Positions 1-11,631 of a stretch of DNA of 64,000 nucleotides are shown here, in pieces. The position numbers were made by a program, and so were the translations under genes. The stretch is taken from NCBI GenBank assembly GCA_020091685.1, contig CM034613.1, positions 139,177 through 203,176 on the forward strand. Reading direction: 5' to 3'. Source of the DNA: Lutjanus erythropterus. Its lineage: Eukaryota; Chordata; Actinopteri; Lutjaniformes; Lutjanidae. Under the pieces are notes generated by a model. The model did no database searches. It was not told the origin of the DNA and saw only the letters and a list, made by a program, of their open reading frames with translations. Position 1 is the stretch's first letter. Every line of letters starts with the position of its first letter.

Positions 1-1330
1 TTTTGGCTGTACTTGTTTATCTTTGTTTGCTCAGCCCTGTTTATCTGGAGGAAGATGAGGCCTGAAGAGGCAATTCAGCGTAGTCTTCTAGAAGAGTTTG
101 ATGGACCTGCTGTTCAAACTTTAAAGTAAGAGTTACAAGTAATTTTATTACAGTAAATATCTTCTTTATACCAGTGTAAACATTGCAAACAACATGGAAC
201 AGTTATGAAGCTCAGCGTAAGTTCAGTCAGGAAGACCTTATATTACTTGCCTTCATTCATAGCTTTCCTTTATTCCGCTCTCCTCCTCTAATCAGCTGTT
301 GTGGGCGCTCACCTTCGCCTTTACTATCCAATCAGATTTTGCCATGGTTGCGATAGCCAGTCAATTTGTTGCTACAAACTTTAAATCGCTCTGTCTTTGC
401 TCCATCAGTTGTCATTCAGTCAGGCCGCGCAACTGGCTCATGTTTTACTCACCATTCGCTGCCTGGTGCACCTCAAGTGATTCCTACCACAACCGATTCC
501 CGAGGGCTTCAGCCCTGACTTCCTCCTCTCTTCTGATGGCTCTCCAGACGAGGCCGAGCTTCTTATCCCATATTCGCGGAACCAGCGTTCTCCTGCAGCT
601 GGCATGCACTCTTCCAAATCGCGAGTTACCGAACAAGTGCTGTGTTCATCAGAGTTTGCTCCCAGGGCAAGATTCAACGCTGTCGGCCCCTGCCGTGTGC
701 TCACGGCCACTAAGAACCAGGAAACCAGGCTTCCTAAGCGATGAAAGGAGGCCTCCACTGCACTTCGATCTCTGCTCCCTCCTCCTCTATCCCAGGCACC
801 GTGGACAACTCCTGCCCTCCTCCTGCAGTCTACCGACTCTCATCATGCCATCGACGCATGCCTCCAAGCGCTGAGACCGCCTCAACCCGCCTCGCTCCTA
901 GTGTCTCTGTGCTGCCAGGCCCCATGCTGCAGTCACTCCTCCGCCACGGGAACCTCTCAGGTTCCCGGCTTCAGCCGCTCCAGACCCTCCTAGGTAGGCC
1001 GTATAACTCAAGCAGCAAATATATCCAGCGCATGAGATCAGTTCTCTGCTGTAGACAATAACTTGGGTAGCCTTTTCATGCATCCCCGAGTGCGTTAAGC
1101 ATGGCCACAAGGAAGCATTACTGCTGTGTTCAAAAACTGCTGATCCCGGCTGATCATAGATTATCTATTGGGCATTATTATTTATCGCCTTGCATATATC
1201 GTATGTATCTGTCAGTCTACCCAGAGAGCAGGCAGAACTGATGCTATTTGGCCTAATCAGCTTAATTATATCTGTATGGAAGGAACATATTTATTAAGCC
1301 TTTCTCGGTAAAGTATAGCACACAAGATAC
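1..1330 (+). repeat. Copy 1 of a 1.3-kb direct duplication
   Basis: This block is repeated almost end to end at 5505-6855. Both copies start in an intron end, pass through a short exon with a ubiquitin-interacting motif, then run into about 1.2 kb that I could not assign to a family. Copy 1 differs from copy 2 mainly by one- and two-base gains and losses, often in C/T runs, with fewer substitutions. Copy 1 stops at the poly(A) end of the L1-like LINE that follows. The window begins inside this block, so its true left edge is not visible. Confidence 0.9.
35..125 (+). pseudogene. Duplicated UIM exon, frame lost
   Basis: This is the first copy of the exon also found at 5539-5631. It has the same acceptor (TTTGCTCAG) and donor (GTAAGAG). 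It is two bases shorter than copy 2 (GAGGCCTGAAG against GAGGCTCTTGAAG), so the reading frame through the ubiquitin-interacting motif is lost. If spliced in front of the HECT exons it would not give a working product. Whether it is a relic of a tandem gene copy or a simple exon duplication cannot be decided here because the window starts at this point. Confidence 0.7.
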
Positions 1331-4300
1331 TTTTTTTTTTTTTTAATATTCTTTTATTGCCGAGTGCACACTGGGTAGAATACATGTCTCTTACAAAGCA
1401 ATCATAGATTTTTATGTTTTGTAATATATAAAATAAAAATAAAATACACAAAGAAAAAAAACAAAAACAAAACATAAAACATAACAGCAACATCAAATTT
1501 GAATAGATTGGATATGACAATATGACGGATTTCCACACAGCTTGGGTTCTGTGGCAAACAACAACAAGAAAAAGGTGTAAGCCTGAGCTGGAAGTTTATA
1601 GAACAACGATGGCAACAGAAACTAAACAGAAGCTATGCGTCTGACGACAAATGAAATCAATATCATTTGACAGGAAAAGAACCTTTTACAGTCAGCATCA
1701 TCACAGAATTATCATGAGAAGATGTTCATATTGTAACCTTGACTTCACTCGAGTCCTTCAGGTACTTTAATACAGGTTCCCATACTTTATCAAAAATTGC
1801 CTGTCTGCCTGCATTCTTAAATCTAAGTTTTTCCATGCACAGGGTCTCGCTGAGCCCTCAGCCACATTTCAATTGAAGGTACATTATCTGACTTCCAGTG
1901 TCTTAAAATAAGTCTTTTAGCCAAAATGGCACCAAACATAAAGACTGCTGCAAAGACTTTGTACTGTTAGAATAATGAGTTGAATCACCCGCTGATCCCA
2001 AAATGGCCACCAAGGGGCAGGGTTCACATAACCTCTTAAATGCCTTTGAGTAAAAATCAAATATTGAAGACCAGAATGAGTGGAGACTGGGACACGTCCA
2101 GAGCTGATGAGTGAGTGTTCCAGCCTGGTTCTTGCATTTGTCACATGAGGCTGATACACTAGGATACATCTTGTTAACTTTTATCTTTGAGTAGTGTAAT
2201 CTATGTATTATTTTAAACTGAATTAGTTTATGCCTGACGTTAATTGAGCATCGATGAATATTTGAAAGACATGTATCCCAGTATTCCATAGAAAGAGGTA
2301 CTCCCAGTTCAGATTCCCACTCAGACCTTTGCTTTTCTGTACTAATTTCTATCTGGTTGAAGAGTATTTGGTAAAAACTTGATACTGCTCTTTTTACCTG
2401 GCATGATTTTAATTATTTTTTCAAGTGCATGGTGGCGTGATATCTGATAATGTTGATACATGGGTCTTTATAAAATTTCTGATCTGCAGATAGCGGAAGA
2501 AATGTGAGGCTGGCAAGTTATACTTGGCTTTCAGTTGCTCAAAAGACATCAGGTGCCCCCTCTGATATAAGTTGCTCAGGGACCCCGCCTCCTTCTCCTC
2601 CATTGAGCAAACACTGGGTCTCCAGCAGAGGGCTTGAAAGCATGGTTGTTACAAATTGGTGTATCACTGTACATATTTGGAGCCTTTAAATGTGATTTAA
2701 TCTGAATCCAAATTTTTATCGAGTTGTGTATCATGAAGTTACCTTTGTACAGTGACTTGCTAATTTTGATGGGGCTGTTCAGCAGGGCTAGGAGAGAAGT
2801 CCTTCACATGCTGCTTTCTCTAAAGAAAGCCAGGCAGGATGGACTGGTTGTATCCTCGGTGAGGTTCGAGTTCCTCCAGAAAGCCAGAATATTTAGATGT
2901 GCTGCCCAATAGAAACATTTGAAGTCTGGTAGGCCAAGCCTCCCTCCTGTTTTAATTTACAGAGGTGTTTTTGTTTATACGTGCTGCTTTGTTTTGCCAG
3001 AGAAAAGGAATCACTATAGAGTCCAGCCTCCTGAAGTATGCTTGTGGAATAAAAGATGGTATTGATTGAAAAATATATAAGAAACGTGGGAGAACTACCA
3101 TTTTAATAGCGTTTATTCTCCCTACCAGTGATAGTGGGAGGGTCTTCCAGAATTCAATATTCTGCTTCAGTTGTTTCATCTTTAAATTCCAATTTTCCTC
3201 AAGTAGCAGGCCAGGATTCCTGGTGACAGACACCCCTAGGTACATGAACCTGTCCGTGGCAATTTTAAAGGGAACAGAATTCAGCGTGGTACTGTTATGA
3301 TTTAGATGTATTGGCATTAATTCACTTTTTCCCAGTTAATTTGAAAGCCTGAAAGGGAGCCGAAATGGTCAAATACCTCAATGATTGATGAGATTGACTC
3401 TTTGGGTTAGACACATATAATAATATGTCAGTCCGCATAAAGCGACAGGTGGTGTTTTTGCCTTAATAGAGACAGGTGATATCCTGGGGTGCTGGCGTAT
3501 TTTTGTGGCTAGCGCTACAACCAGATCGAAAAGGTACGGGAGTGGGATCTCCTGTCTAGTTCCACGAAATAGTGGGAATTCAGAGGAGACATCCTGGTTT
3601 GTAATAACGCTTGCAGTAGGATGAGCATATAAAATCCGTATCCAGTCTATAAATACCTTCCCAAAGCCAAATGCATTTAAAGTCTCATACATGTACGGCC
3701 ATTCGACCTGGTCAAAGGCCTTTTGAGCATCAACCGATATTACAACTGTTTCTGTAGTATGCTTAGTATACAGTATATTGAATAGACGCTTTAAGTTAAA
3801 ATAAATATGCCTATTAGGATAAAACCCGTTTGATCAGGATGCACAACCGTATGAATATGTGTTTTTAAGCGGTTTGCCAGGATTTTGCTAATCAGTTTTG
3901 TTTCGTTTGGGATTAGTGACACTGGCCTGTACGATGAGGCTTCCAACTCATCCCTGCTCTTTAAAATTAGTGAGATGTTTGCTCTATAAAGTGTTTGAGG
4001 TAATCTGCCCTTTGCGCAGCATGCTTAAACATACGCAGCAGGAGTGGGGCTAATTCCTTACAGAAACATTTATAAAATTCGTTTGTAGAACCCATCAGGC
4101 CGGTGTTTTGTTATTCGGGATTCCTTAATTGCTTGTATAAGCTCTTCTATAGAAACTTCTCTATCAAGCAGAGCTACTGCTTCAGGGCTGAGTTGAGGCA
4201 GGTTTAGTTGGGAGAGAAACGATTTAATTCTGTCAGTATCATGATTACCATTTGACTTGTACAATTTTGAATAGAATTCCACAAAACTGTGTATTTATTT

Positions 4301-4384
4301 CTTTAGGGTCTGTCAGAATAGTTCCCGAACCTGATCTTATTCTGTGTATAGCTTGGAGGCTTGGATGTGCCTCAGTTGACAAAA
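1331..4384 (-). mobile_element. L1-like LINE, 5'-truncated and decayed
   Basis: Translation of the minus strand gives pieces of an L1-clade ORF2 in the right order. Near 4282-4070 is a reverse-transcriptase entry region (LSPEAVALLDREVS, then a PDGF-like block). Near 3692-3378 are palm-region fragments (GFGKVFIDWIRILY). Near 3317-2952 is the thumb-like block (PLSLVGRINAIKMVVLPRFL). Near 2289-1903 is the C-terminal knuckle (CDKCKNQAGTLTHQLWTC). No endonuclease domain is present, so the copy is 5'-truncated. The poly(A) tail lies at the low-coordinate end, seen as a T run near 1331-1344. Frames are broken many times, so it is an old dead insertion separating the two copies of the 1.3-kb duplication. 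Confidence 0.85.
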
Positions 4385-5165
4385 ATACCTAAGTAAAGAA
4401 TGTGAGTATTTTTTCCATCACAGCAGGTCAGTGATCAGTGTTTCAGTGACTCTCTGTGGATCAGTGAATAGTGTTTTATTTATGGCAGCCCGCCACATTA
4501 AAAACATCTGCACCAGGACATGATTTCCTATTTTTGGAGCTGCGCACCTTTTTCGGTCGTGTCTAGAAGGTAGCTCTTTATTTGCACAACTCGCGCAATC
4601 TTTCGCGGGTCTAGGGTTCCCTTCTAGACACGACCCTCTCTGTGTCTCTGTCAAACTACAAACAGCAGACTGTCTGTAAACAACACGATGTTACACTCTG
4701 CAGAGTTTCATACAAAGACTTTATTTGTGTGGACATCCAGGTTTGTTTTGTCACCAATTTTTGCATTTTTATTTTTTTTTTATTTTGGCATCAGTGATTG
4801 ATTAGTGATCAGTCTGCCCTCCTCTCCTCCCTCACCTGTTCACTCTGCTCACAGAGAAACACAGACTCTCCTGTTTTACGTATAGGCCTCCTTATACAGT
4901 TGTTTAATTTTATAAGAGCATCTGGTTGGTGTCGATGTCATTAACCATCACGTTAGTTTCTGTTGTAATAAACTCTGTCATTAACAACAGTCTCCTCCAC
5001 ACACAGCTTCTCTGCAATTGGTCTGTGCGTTTCCTGATCAGCTAAACCAGCACCAGAAAGACTAGAAAAGTTGCGCCAGTTAAAATAGAAGCATCCCGTA
5101 AAAAAAATAAAATCTATTAATAATTCACTGGTTGTAGGTCCGGGTCCGTATATGACGGCGTCTGG
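4385..5165 (-). mobile_element. hAT-family fragment, same family as the nested hAT
   Basis: Read on the minus strand, this segment matches 11680-12535 over nearly its whole length, including blocks such as CTGATCAGGAAACGCACAGA and GGTGAGGGAGGAGAGGAGGG. The full copy at 11632-13373 has hAT-type ends. This one lacks both ends. At its low-coordinate side it stops against the LINE, and at its high-coordinate side it joins different hAT DNA. No transposase frame was recognised in the shared segment, so it is probably part of a non-autonomous family. Confidence 0.75.
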
Positions 5166-5451
5166 GTCCGAACTCGGCCACACATCTGGCAGATGACATT
5201 TTTTTGCTCAACATCCGACTTTTTAAACCCGAACCACGTCCAAATCATGGATGTAGCACGTTTCTTTTTTTTTTGTTGTTGTTTTGTTTTTTACCAGCCC
5301 CTCCTTCTCCGCCGTTACTGTGCTTGCAGCCATTTTCACACCAAAGCAGGTGTGATGACGTCATCGACGGTATGATGGCAGAGCACAAATCTCTACCGTG
5401 GCCAAATTTATATAGTTTCTACCGTCATACCGTGTATACCACGCAGCCCTA
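5166..5451 (-). mobile_element. 5' end of a second hAT with BED-finger start
   Basis: On the minus strand the element opens at 5451 with TAGGGCTGCG, a hAT-type terminus. About 120-290 bases in, it encodes pieces of a BED zinc finger: WTWFGFKKSDVEQKNVICQM, then C, with the CxxC pair visible. This is the usual N-terminal DNA-binding module of hAT transposases. An upstream start (MAASTVTAEKEGLVK) is in another frame, so the reading frame is already broken. The segment is cut off at about 5165, where unrelated hAT sequence begins. The rest of the transposase is missing. Confidence 0.6.
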
Positions 5452-5504
5452 CTATCTATCAATCCATTGCGGTTGACAACATATTTTTGGGCTTTCTGCT
5501 GATT

Positions 5505-6855
5505 TTTTGGCTGTACTTGTTTATCTTTGTTTGCTCAGCCCTGTTTATCTGGAGGAAGATGAGGCTCTTGAAGAGGCAATTCAGCGTAGTCTTCTAGAAG
5601 AGTTTGATGGACCTGCTGTTCAAACTTTAAAGTAAGAGTTACAAGTAATTTTTTATTACAGTAAATATCTTCTTTATACCAGTGTAAACATTGCAAACAA
5701 CATGGAACAGTTATGAAGCTCAGCGTAAGTTCAATCAGGAAGACCTTCTATTACGCTGCCTTCATTCATAGCTTTCCTTTATTCCGTCTCTCTCCTCCCT
5801 CTAATCAGCTGTTGTGGGCGTTCACCTTCGTCTTTACTATCCAATCAGATTTTGCCATGGTTGCGATAGCCAGTCAATTTGCTGCTGCCAAACTTTAAAT
5901 CGCCTCTGTCTTTGCTCCATCAGTTGTCATTCAGTCAGTCGCGCAACTGGCTCATGTTTTACTCACCATTCGCTCCCTGGTGCACCTCAAGTGATTCCTA
6001 CCACAACCTCGATTCCCTCGAGGGCTTCAGCCCTGACTTCCTCCCTCTCTTCTGATGGCCTCCAGACGAGGCCGAGCTTCTTATCCCATATTCGTGAACC
6101 AGCGTTCTCCTGCAGCGGGCATGCACTCTTCCAAATCGCGAGTTGGCCGAACAAGTGCTGTGTTCATCAGAGTTTGCTCCCAGGGCAAGATTCAACGTCA
6201 GTCGGCCCCTGCCGTGTGCTCACGGCCACTAAAAACCAGGAAACCAGGCTTCCTAAGCGATGAGAGGAGGCCTCCACTGCACTTCGATCTCTGCTCCCTC
6301 CTCTCCTCTATCCCAGGCGCCGTGGACAACTCCTTGCCCTCCTCCCTGCAGTCTACCGACTCTACTCATGCCATCGACGCATGCCTCCAAGCGCTGGAGA
6401 CCGCCTCAACCCGTCCGCTCCTTAGTGTCTCTGTGCTGCCAGGCCCCATGCTGCAGTCACCCTCCGCTACGGGAACCTCTCAGGTTCCCCGGCTTCAGCC
6501 GTTCCAGACCCTCCTAGGTAGGCCGTATGCAACTCAAGCAGCAAATATATCCAGCGCATGAGATCAGTTCTCCAAGGTAGACAATAACTTGGGTAGCCTT
6601 TTCATGCATCCCCCGAGTGCGTTAAGCATGGCCACAAGGAAGCATTACTGCTGTGTTCAAAACTGCTGATCCCGGCTGATCATAGATTATCTATTGGGCA
6701 TTATTATTTATCGGCCTTGCATATATCGTATGTATCTGTCAGTCTACCAGGAGAGCAGGCAGAACTGATGCTATTTGGCCTAATCAGCGACCTCTATATC
6801 TGTATGGAAGGAACATTATTTATTAAGCCTTCTCAGTAAAGTATAGCACACGAGA
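5505..6855 (+). repeat. Copy 2 of the 1.3-kb direct duplication
   Basis: This block repeats 1-1330. It contains the intact UIM exon (5539-5631) followed by sequence that would be intron of the HECT-like gene. A reading frame of 168 codons is open on + at 6055-6561, starting MASRRGRASYPIF. Copy 1 is disrupted across the same stretch and I do not recognise the product. A short frame at 6628 (MATRKHYCCVQNC, then stop) resembles the start of a THAP-type zinc finger in its C-x4-C spacing, but is too short to call. Both copies end near the same place, after a GTAAAGTATAGCACAC block. Confidence 0.9.
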
Positions 6856-6959
6856 TACTTAAGGAAGGATAATTATTATTTGGCCGTCCGCACCTCACTC
6901 CGGCCCCGTCTCTTGCGCGACCAGCCTTTACATTTGAGCTTTCTCTCTTCACTACACCA

Positions 6960-7138
6960 TGTATAATGCCATCAAATGATAAGTTGATGGGCTCAGGTGC
7001 TAGCTTTCTAAGCAGGTATCATAGATTCGTTCAAGCAGCCCATTCATTCGTTCTGTGGAATCTGTGGCATCAGGAGGGATTCCAACACTTGCCATGCGTC
7101 TTCTCGGCTGTTGCAGCCCAAGCAGACCTGTAACTCTG
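6960..7138 (-). other. Coding-like fragment, product unknown
   Basis: On the minus strand a frame reads GLLGLQQPRRRMASVGIPPD, then ATDSTERMNGLLERIYDTC, with a stop shortly after and another about 20 codons later. The composition looks protein-coding, not random, and an acceptor-like CTCACAG precedes it. I do not recognise the family. It lies inside the long first intron of the HECT-like gene, on the opposite strand, so it is most likely a remnant of another inserted element. Confidence 0.35.
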
Positions 7139-8869
7139 TGAGATGAAGTTCAAGTGTCTTATTGTCCTTATGCTTACATATAACGAAATTTCATTTAGTA
7201 GTTCTCGGCACATAGTTACGATAAAAACACACAATACAAATAATAATAATAATATTAATAAATAAACCTAGTAACATAATATGTGCAAGAGTCGGCAGCC
7301 ATACAGGGAATAATATGTTGATAGGTAAGTGCAATCAGAGTGAGTCCAGTCCTCCCTTTAGAGAACTACAGTCATGATTTCCAAATTTCTCCTGCACTGT
7401 CATACATAACAAAATTGCAGTTCTCTCCCTCCATGAGCTTCTCAACTTCGTCAGCGCATCATCCTCAGAGTCGCCCCTATTTAGCTCCTGGACATGGCGT
7501 CCTCTGTGCCAATCTGCAGGATATATCTCTCAGATGAAGGCTGCACTCTGACTGTATGGTGTCTTCCTGCTAGTTCACTGGATGGCGCTCCCTCTATACG
7601 AGCTGGTGCAGTCCTCTGATTCTTAGTTTTTTTTGGGGGGTGGGGGTTTCATGGATGCGGGTCTATCCGTAGTTTCGGGGGTGTTTTCTTCAAGGCAGTG
7701 GTCGCTGCCACCGGCCTCCCTCCTCTGACAGTTTAGATCGCTCCCTGCGCTATAAGAGATATATTAATTCAGTGTCATGCCAGGTTTAGGGGCTTGCAGG
7801 AAGTGCAAATCCTGTGAATACTGAATAACCTGTTCCAGATGATCTGAGGGGTCTGCTTCTTTCATACCAGTAATCAGATGTATTTAGGCCTAGACCTTTC
7901 AGTGCTTTATAGACAAGTAATAAGAATTTAAGTCCTGAGAAGCATCATGTAGTCTTCATCATTTCAACTCTTTAGCTGATGCTCTCTCCCATCAATTCCA
8001 GATTTTCCGACAACTTGCCCAGGTGCCAGCAGTTCTTGCTTAAGGCTCACACCCAAGGTCCCTTCTTCCCCAGACTGTTTCAACCTTGCTAAGTGTTGTT
8101 AAGAGTGTTTCAGTTCTCCTAGTATACCCGGTCACTCTGTCCATTCAGTTCTATTTGTGTAGGTGTTATAGCTCTCAATATGCAGTTTTCTCTCTACATG
8201 GACTCGACGCAGTATTCATTACCACACCTACTTCTTCTCAATCATTTACCCTAATATAGTCATCACGTTAGATCTGGCTTCATTTCATCACTACCGTCAA
8301 GTCCTGATACTTAATGCGGCAGCGCATGCTTTGTGTCGTGTCGTTGAAAAAAAAAATGTATATATAATAAAATTAAAAACTAAATAAATAAATAAATAGA
8401 TAGATAGATAATTAAATAAATATAAAATTTGACCAATCACGCGCAACCCTCCTCCACCCCTCTCTCCTCCAGTCATTGGACCCAGGTAGCAGAAGATGTT
8501 CACCTTGATCCTCCCCGACGCCCTCTCCTCCAGTCTTCAGGTCCAGGCAGCAGGAGTCCGGAGCCACTTCACCTCATCTGTCTCTGCTTTGCACCTCACC
8601 ACCACCACCAGTGTCTAGATCCCGGGGGGGTTCTCTTCACTACAGCTTCATCACCCCCATTTATATATGTGCATATTGTTTCACCTCAATGGGGTCTAAC
8701 CACCAAAGACTTTTCATGTTTCATATCTCATGCGTGTACCAATAAACCATTTTCTTTAACTCTTAGTCTCTCCTGATTGAAATATCATCATGCACTGAAG
8801 GTGATAGTGGAGTAAATGCACAGATATCCAAAAGTCTGTTTATCTTTGTCGTTGTCTTTTTCAATATAG
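7139..8869. other. Intronic DNA of the HECT-like gene, mixed repeat remnants
   Basis: No gene was recognised. Around 7150-7290 there is a stretch of the type found at the 3' ends of fish retroposons (TTATTGTCC, ACGAAATTTCATTTAG, then an AAT-rich tail). Around 7860-7945 there is a segment resembling a common fish interspersed repeat (CAGTGCTTTATAGACAAGTA). An AATAAA lies near 8740 after a C/T-rich block, but no convincing exon was found with it. The exon acceptor at 8869 ends the stretch. Confidence 0.5.
8348..8423. repeat. AAAT/GATA microsatellite
   Basis: A run of A and AT-rich sequence passes into AAATAAATAAAT, then GATAGATAGATA, then AAATAAAT. It is a plain tetranucleotide microsatellite. 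Confidence 0.8.
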
Positions 8870-10841
8870 ATCATCTGAAATGCTGAGCAAAGAAGAAATT
8901 GCAGGCCTTCTACAAGCTCACAGTGACAGAGTTATTACATCGGGAACAAGACAGATTTAGATCAGTCGAGCCAATGTTTGGACCACAGTTTTACGTCAGT
9001 TTAAGAGACCCAGTTTTGCAGAAAGCTGTGACATGCTCTATGTCACATTTGCAAGTGATGAACATCATGCTGATGAAGATGCTGCTGACTTTGGGGGCCC
9101 CAGACGAGAGTTTTTCCGCTTACTGGGGAAGGCTATCTTAGAGGACAGTGGAGCTTTTGAAGGTAATGAAATTATTATGTAGTCTGAAGGCTCACAAGTG
9201 AGTCAGCATTAATGGGTAAATTAGTTCTCTTTGATTTGTACCAGTATGGTCTCTGATTTTTATTTTAAAAAGTTTCACTTAAAACTGCATTTTGTAGATT
9301 GTGGTTGAAGAAGAGAAAATAGTTTTGTGCTTACCTTGCCACAAATATTGGTTTGGAACGTCAGAGTACATGGTACAGAATGCGCTGTAACTTTATTTAA
9401 TCTTTCAGGCACATCAAATGGATGCACACCAAGACTGAACATTCTCCACTTGCAAAAAGGATTATATCGAACCATTGGTAGGATGATGTCAACAATAATA
9501 GTGCAAGGTGGTGAACCGCCTGCATTCCTGTCCCCGAGTGTAGTCGACTACATTGTGTCTGGGGACATCCTTCAAGTTCATGTGACACCTGATGACATAG
9601 GGGACCCTGATATAAGGGAGAACCTCAATACGGTAATGTGGATTCTTCTGATCTACCAAATAAATAACTAAAAATTCCTACTTTTGTTGTCATAGGTAAG
9701 TGACTATTAAGTGAAATACACAGTCTACGCAGTTCTTCTGTAAATGTTGATTAAATGCAGTAATTTGAGAAAATAAGATTTAAAAGATCTGATCTGTAAT
9801 ATCTAGGTTCAACATGCAACCTCGGAGGACGATTTGGAGAAAGCAGTCAGCTGTGACTCATGGCGATATCAAGTCGAGGGTCTTCCACTTGTAGTCACCA
9901 TGGCCAACAGAGATGTGTTTGTGAAAAATGCAGTTCTATACCATACTGTTGTGCAACGGCAGAGCTGTCTTGATCAACTCATTGATGGCTTGTCCCACTT
10001 TGGAGTAAGATTTACCTCACAATTCTGTATCATATTTGCTCCATGCTGTGGCTAAATTACTAAAAGTAAATGCCATATTTAACCATAACTACTCATTTTA
10101 TGGCCTTTAATTTATGGTGTTGAATTTCCCTCCAGGTTTTATCACTCCTGAGAGAGAACCCCAGCTTGCGTGTGCTGCTTGACATGCCTGAAGAGGACAA
10201 ATGTCTAGCAGCTGATTTTGTAGCTGCTATTCTGAAACCAAGCTACTCCATACTGGGAAGCAACAGAAGAGCAAGGGAGGAGTTGATTGTGGTAAAATTT
10301 AGGGAGTTTCTCCAGTGTGTTGAAAGTAGTGTTGCTTTCGTCAACGAAAATTATGACGAAATATCGTCGTCAACGAACCTTTATCACGTGACGAAAACGA
10401 GACGAGACTAAACGTAAATGATGGTTATGTGACAATAACTATAATAAAATATATAATGCAATATTGTTGACGAATAAAAACGAGACAAAATGTGGTTTAC
10501 AAAATAAAAACTCTGCTAAAATGTCTCTTCATTTTCGTTGACCAAAACGAGATGAGATGAAATAACGTTTTAATGTTTAGTTGAGTTTATTATTTTGCAG
10601 TATTTCTGTTTCGTAGGCTGTGCGCTGACGCAGACAACGTCACTTCAAATCCACATTGGCGGCATTATTTAGATGCAGCTGCGGTCGGATCATGGCCGGG
10701 CAGCCGGGGAGAAAACGAAGACATGATATATGGACATACTTTGAGTTCAAACTGTAGTGGTATAATTTTCAACATGATGTCCATCCAACACAGAGTCCTC
10801 TTCATCCAGTATAAAGTTCACTCAATTCTGATGTAGAGTAC

Positions 10842-11372
10842 TGTTAGGTGCTTTCAAAGGGAGTTGTAATGAAAAGGCCTAACCACAGTATCAATCATTG
10901 TCACCCAAGGAACTTGTTGGTACTTTCCAAGCACCTGGTGCTCACCACTCAGACCAACTGTCAAACCAGCTGTCCTTTACATGTTAAGTATTGATTTATA
11001 TTGTCATTTGACTATTTTTAAAAAATATAGGATTAATTCGTGCAAACCTAAGGGAAGCAGCAATTTGCTAGAAAATGAATGGTATTATGATTCTATAAGG
11101 TAAAATTTGATACACAAATATGTTTGACCTTAAGCCAAAATGTCTAAAGTGGGAGGAGGCTTCTAGAGCCTCCAAAATAGTATATAATAGGGTGTTTTGC
11201 ACCTCTTTCTTCAGTCTAACCCTGGGTTTGGCTCATGCTTGTTGATTTTTCTACTTAGAGAAGTCAATAAACTTTTTGTGGCAGAACTTGTTGGTCTTCC
11301 AGTGATTTTTCCAGACTTTGCCTGATTCTTCTTTTTGATGGTCTGAACTTTGAAAATATACAAGTGATAACA
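10842..11372 (+). mobile_element. LTR-like block, candidate solo LTR
   Basis: The block begins TGTTAGG and ends GATAACA, giving short TGTTA/TAACA inverted ends. It contains a TATA-like TATATAATAGGG near 11180 and an AATAAA near 11265 in the order expected of an LTR. No internal coding region accompanies it. I see no convincing target duplication, so its edges are provisional. It lies within the outer hAT, between the two pieces of BED-finger coding sequence, and so must be younger than that element. It is a fossil fragment. Confidence 0.4.
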
Positions 11373-11631
11373 GTGTTTTTTTACTAAGGTTTTTAGGGTG
11401 TTGTGGCTTTAAGCCCAGACCTTACTGGCCTATTTTTCTGAGGTTTTTGTCACAACAAAACAAGTGGAAAACAAAATGGAATGTGACGTGGAAAAAGATG
11501 GGGAGAAATGCAACCACAAAATAACGGGGAAAAATGCAACAAGTTTATGAGGTAACAATATAATAATAAGATAACCATGTTTGATTTGTGAAATGGGTTT
11601 GACTAAAAGAAAAATCTGGTTTTGTCTATAC

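Noticed and set aside
7567-7582. TCACTGGATGGCGCT as a CTCF-like site
   Set aside because: Two core mismatches, and it lies in repeat debris.
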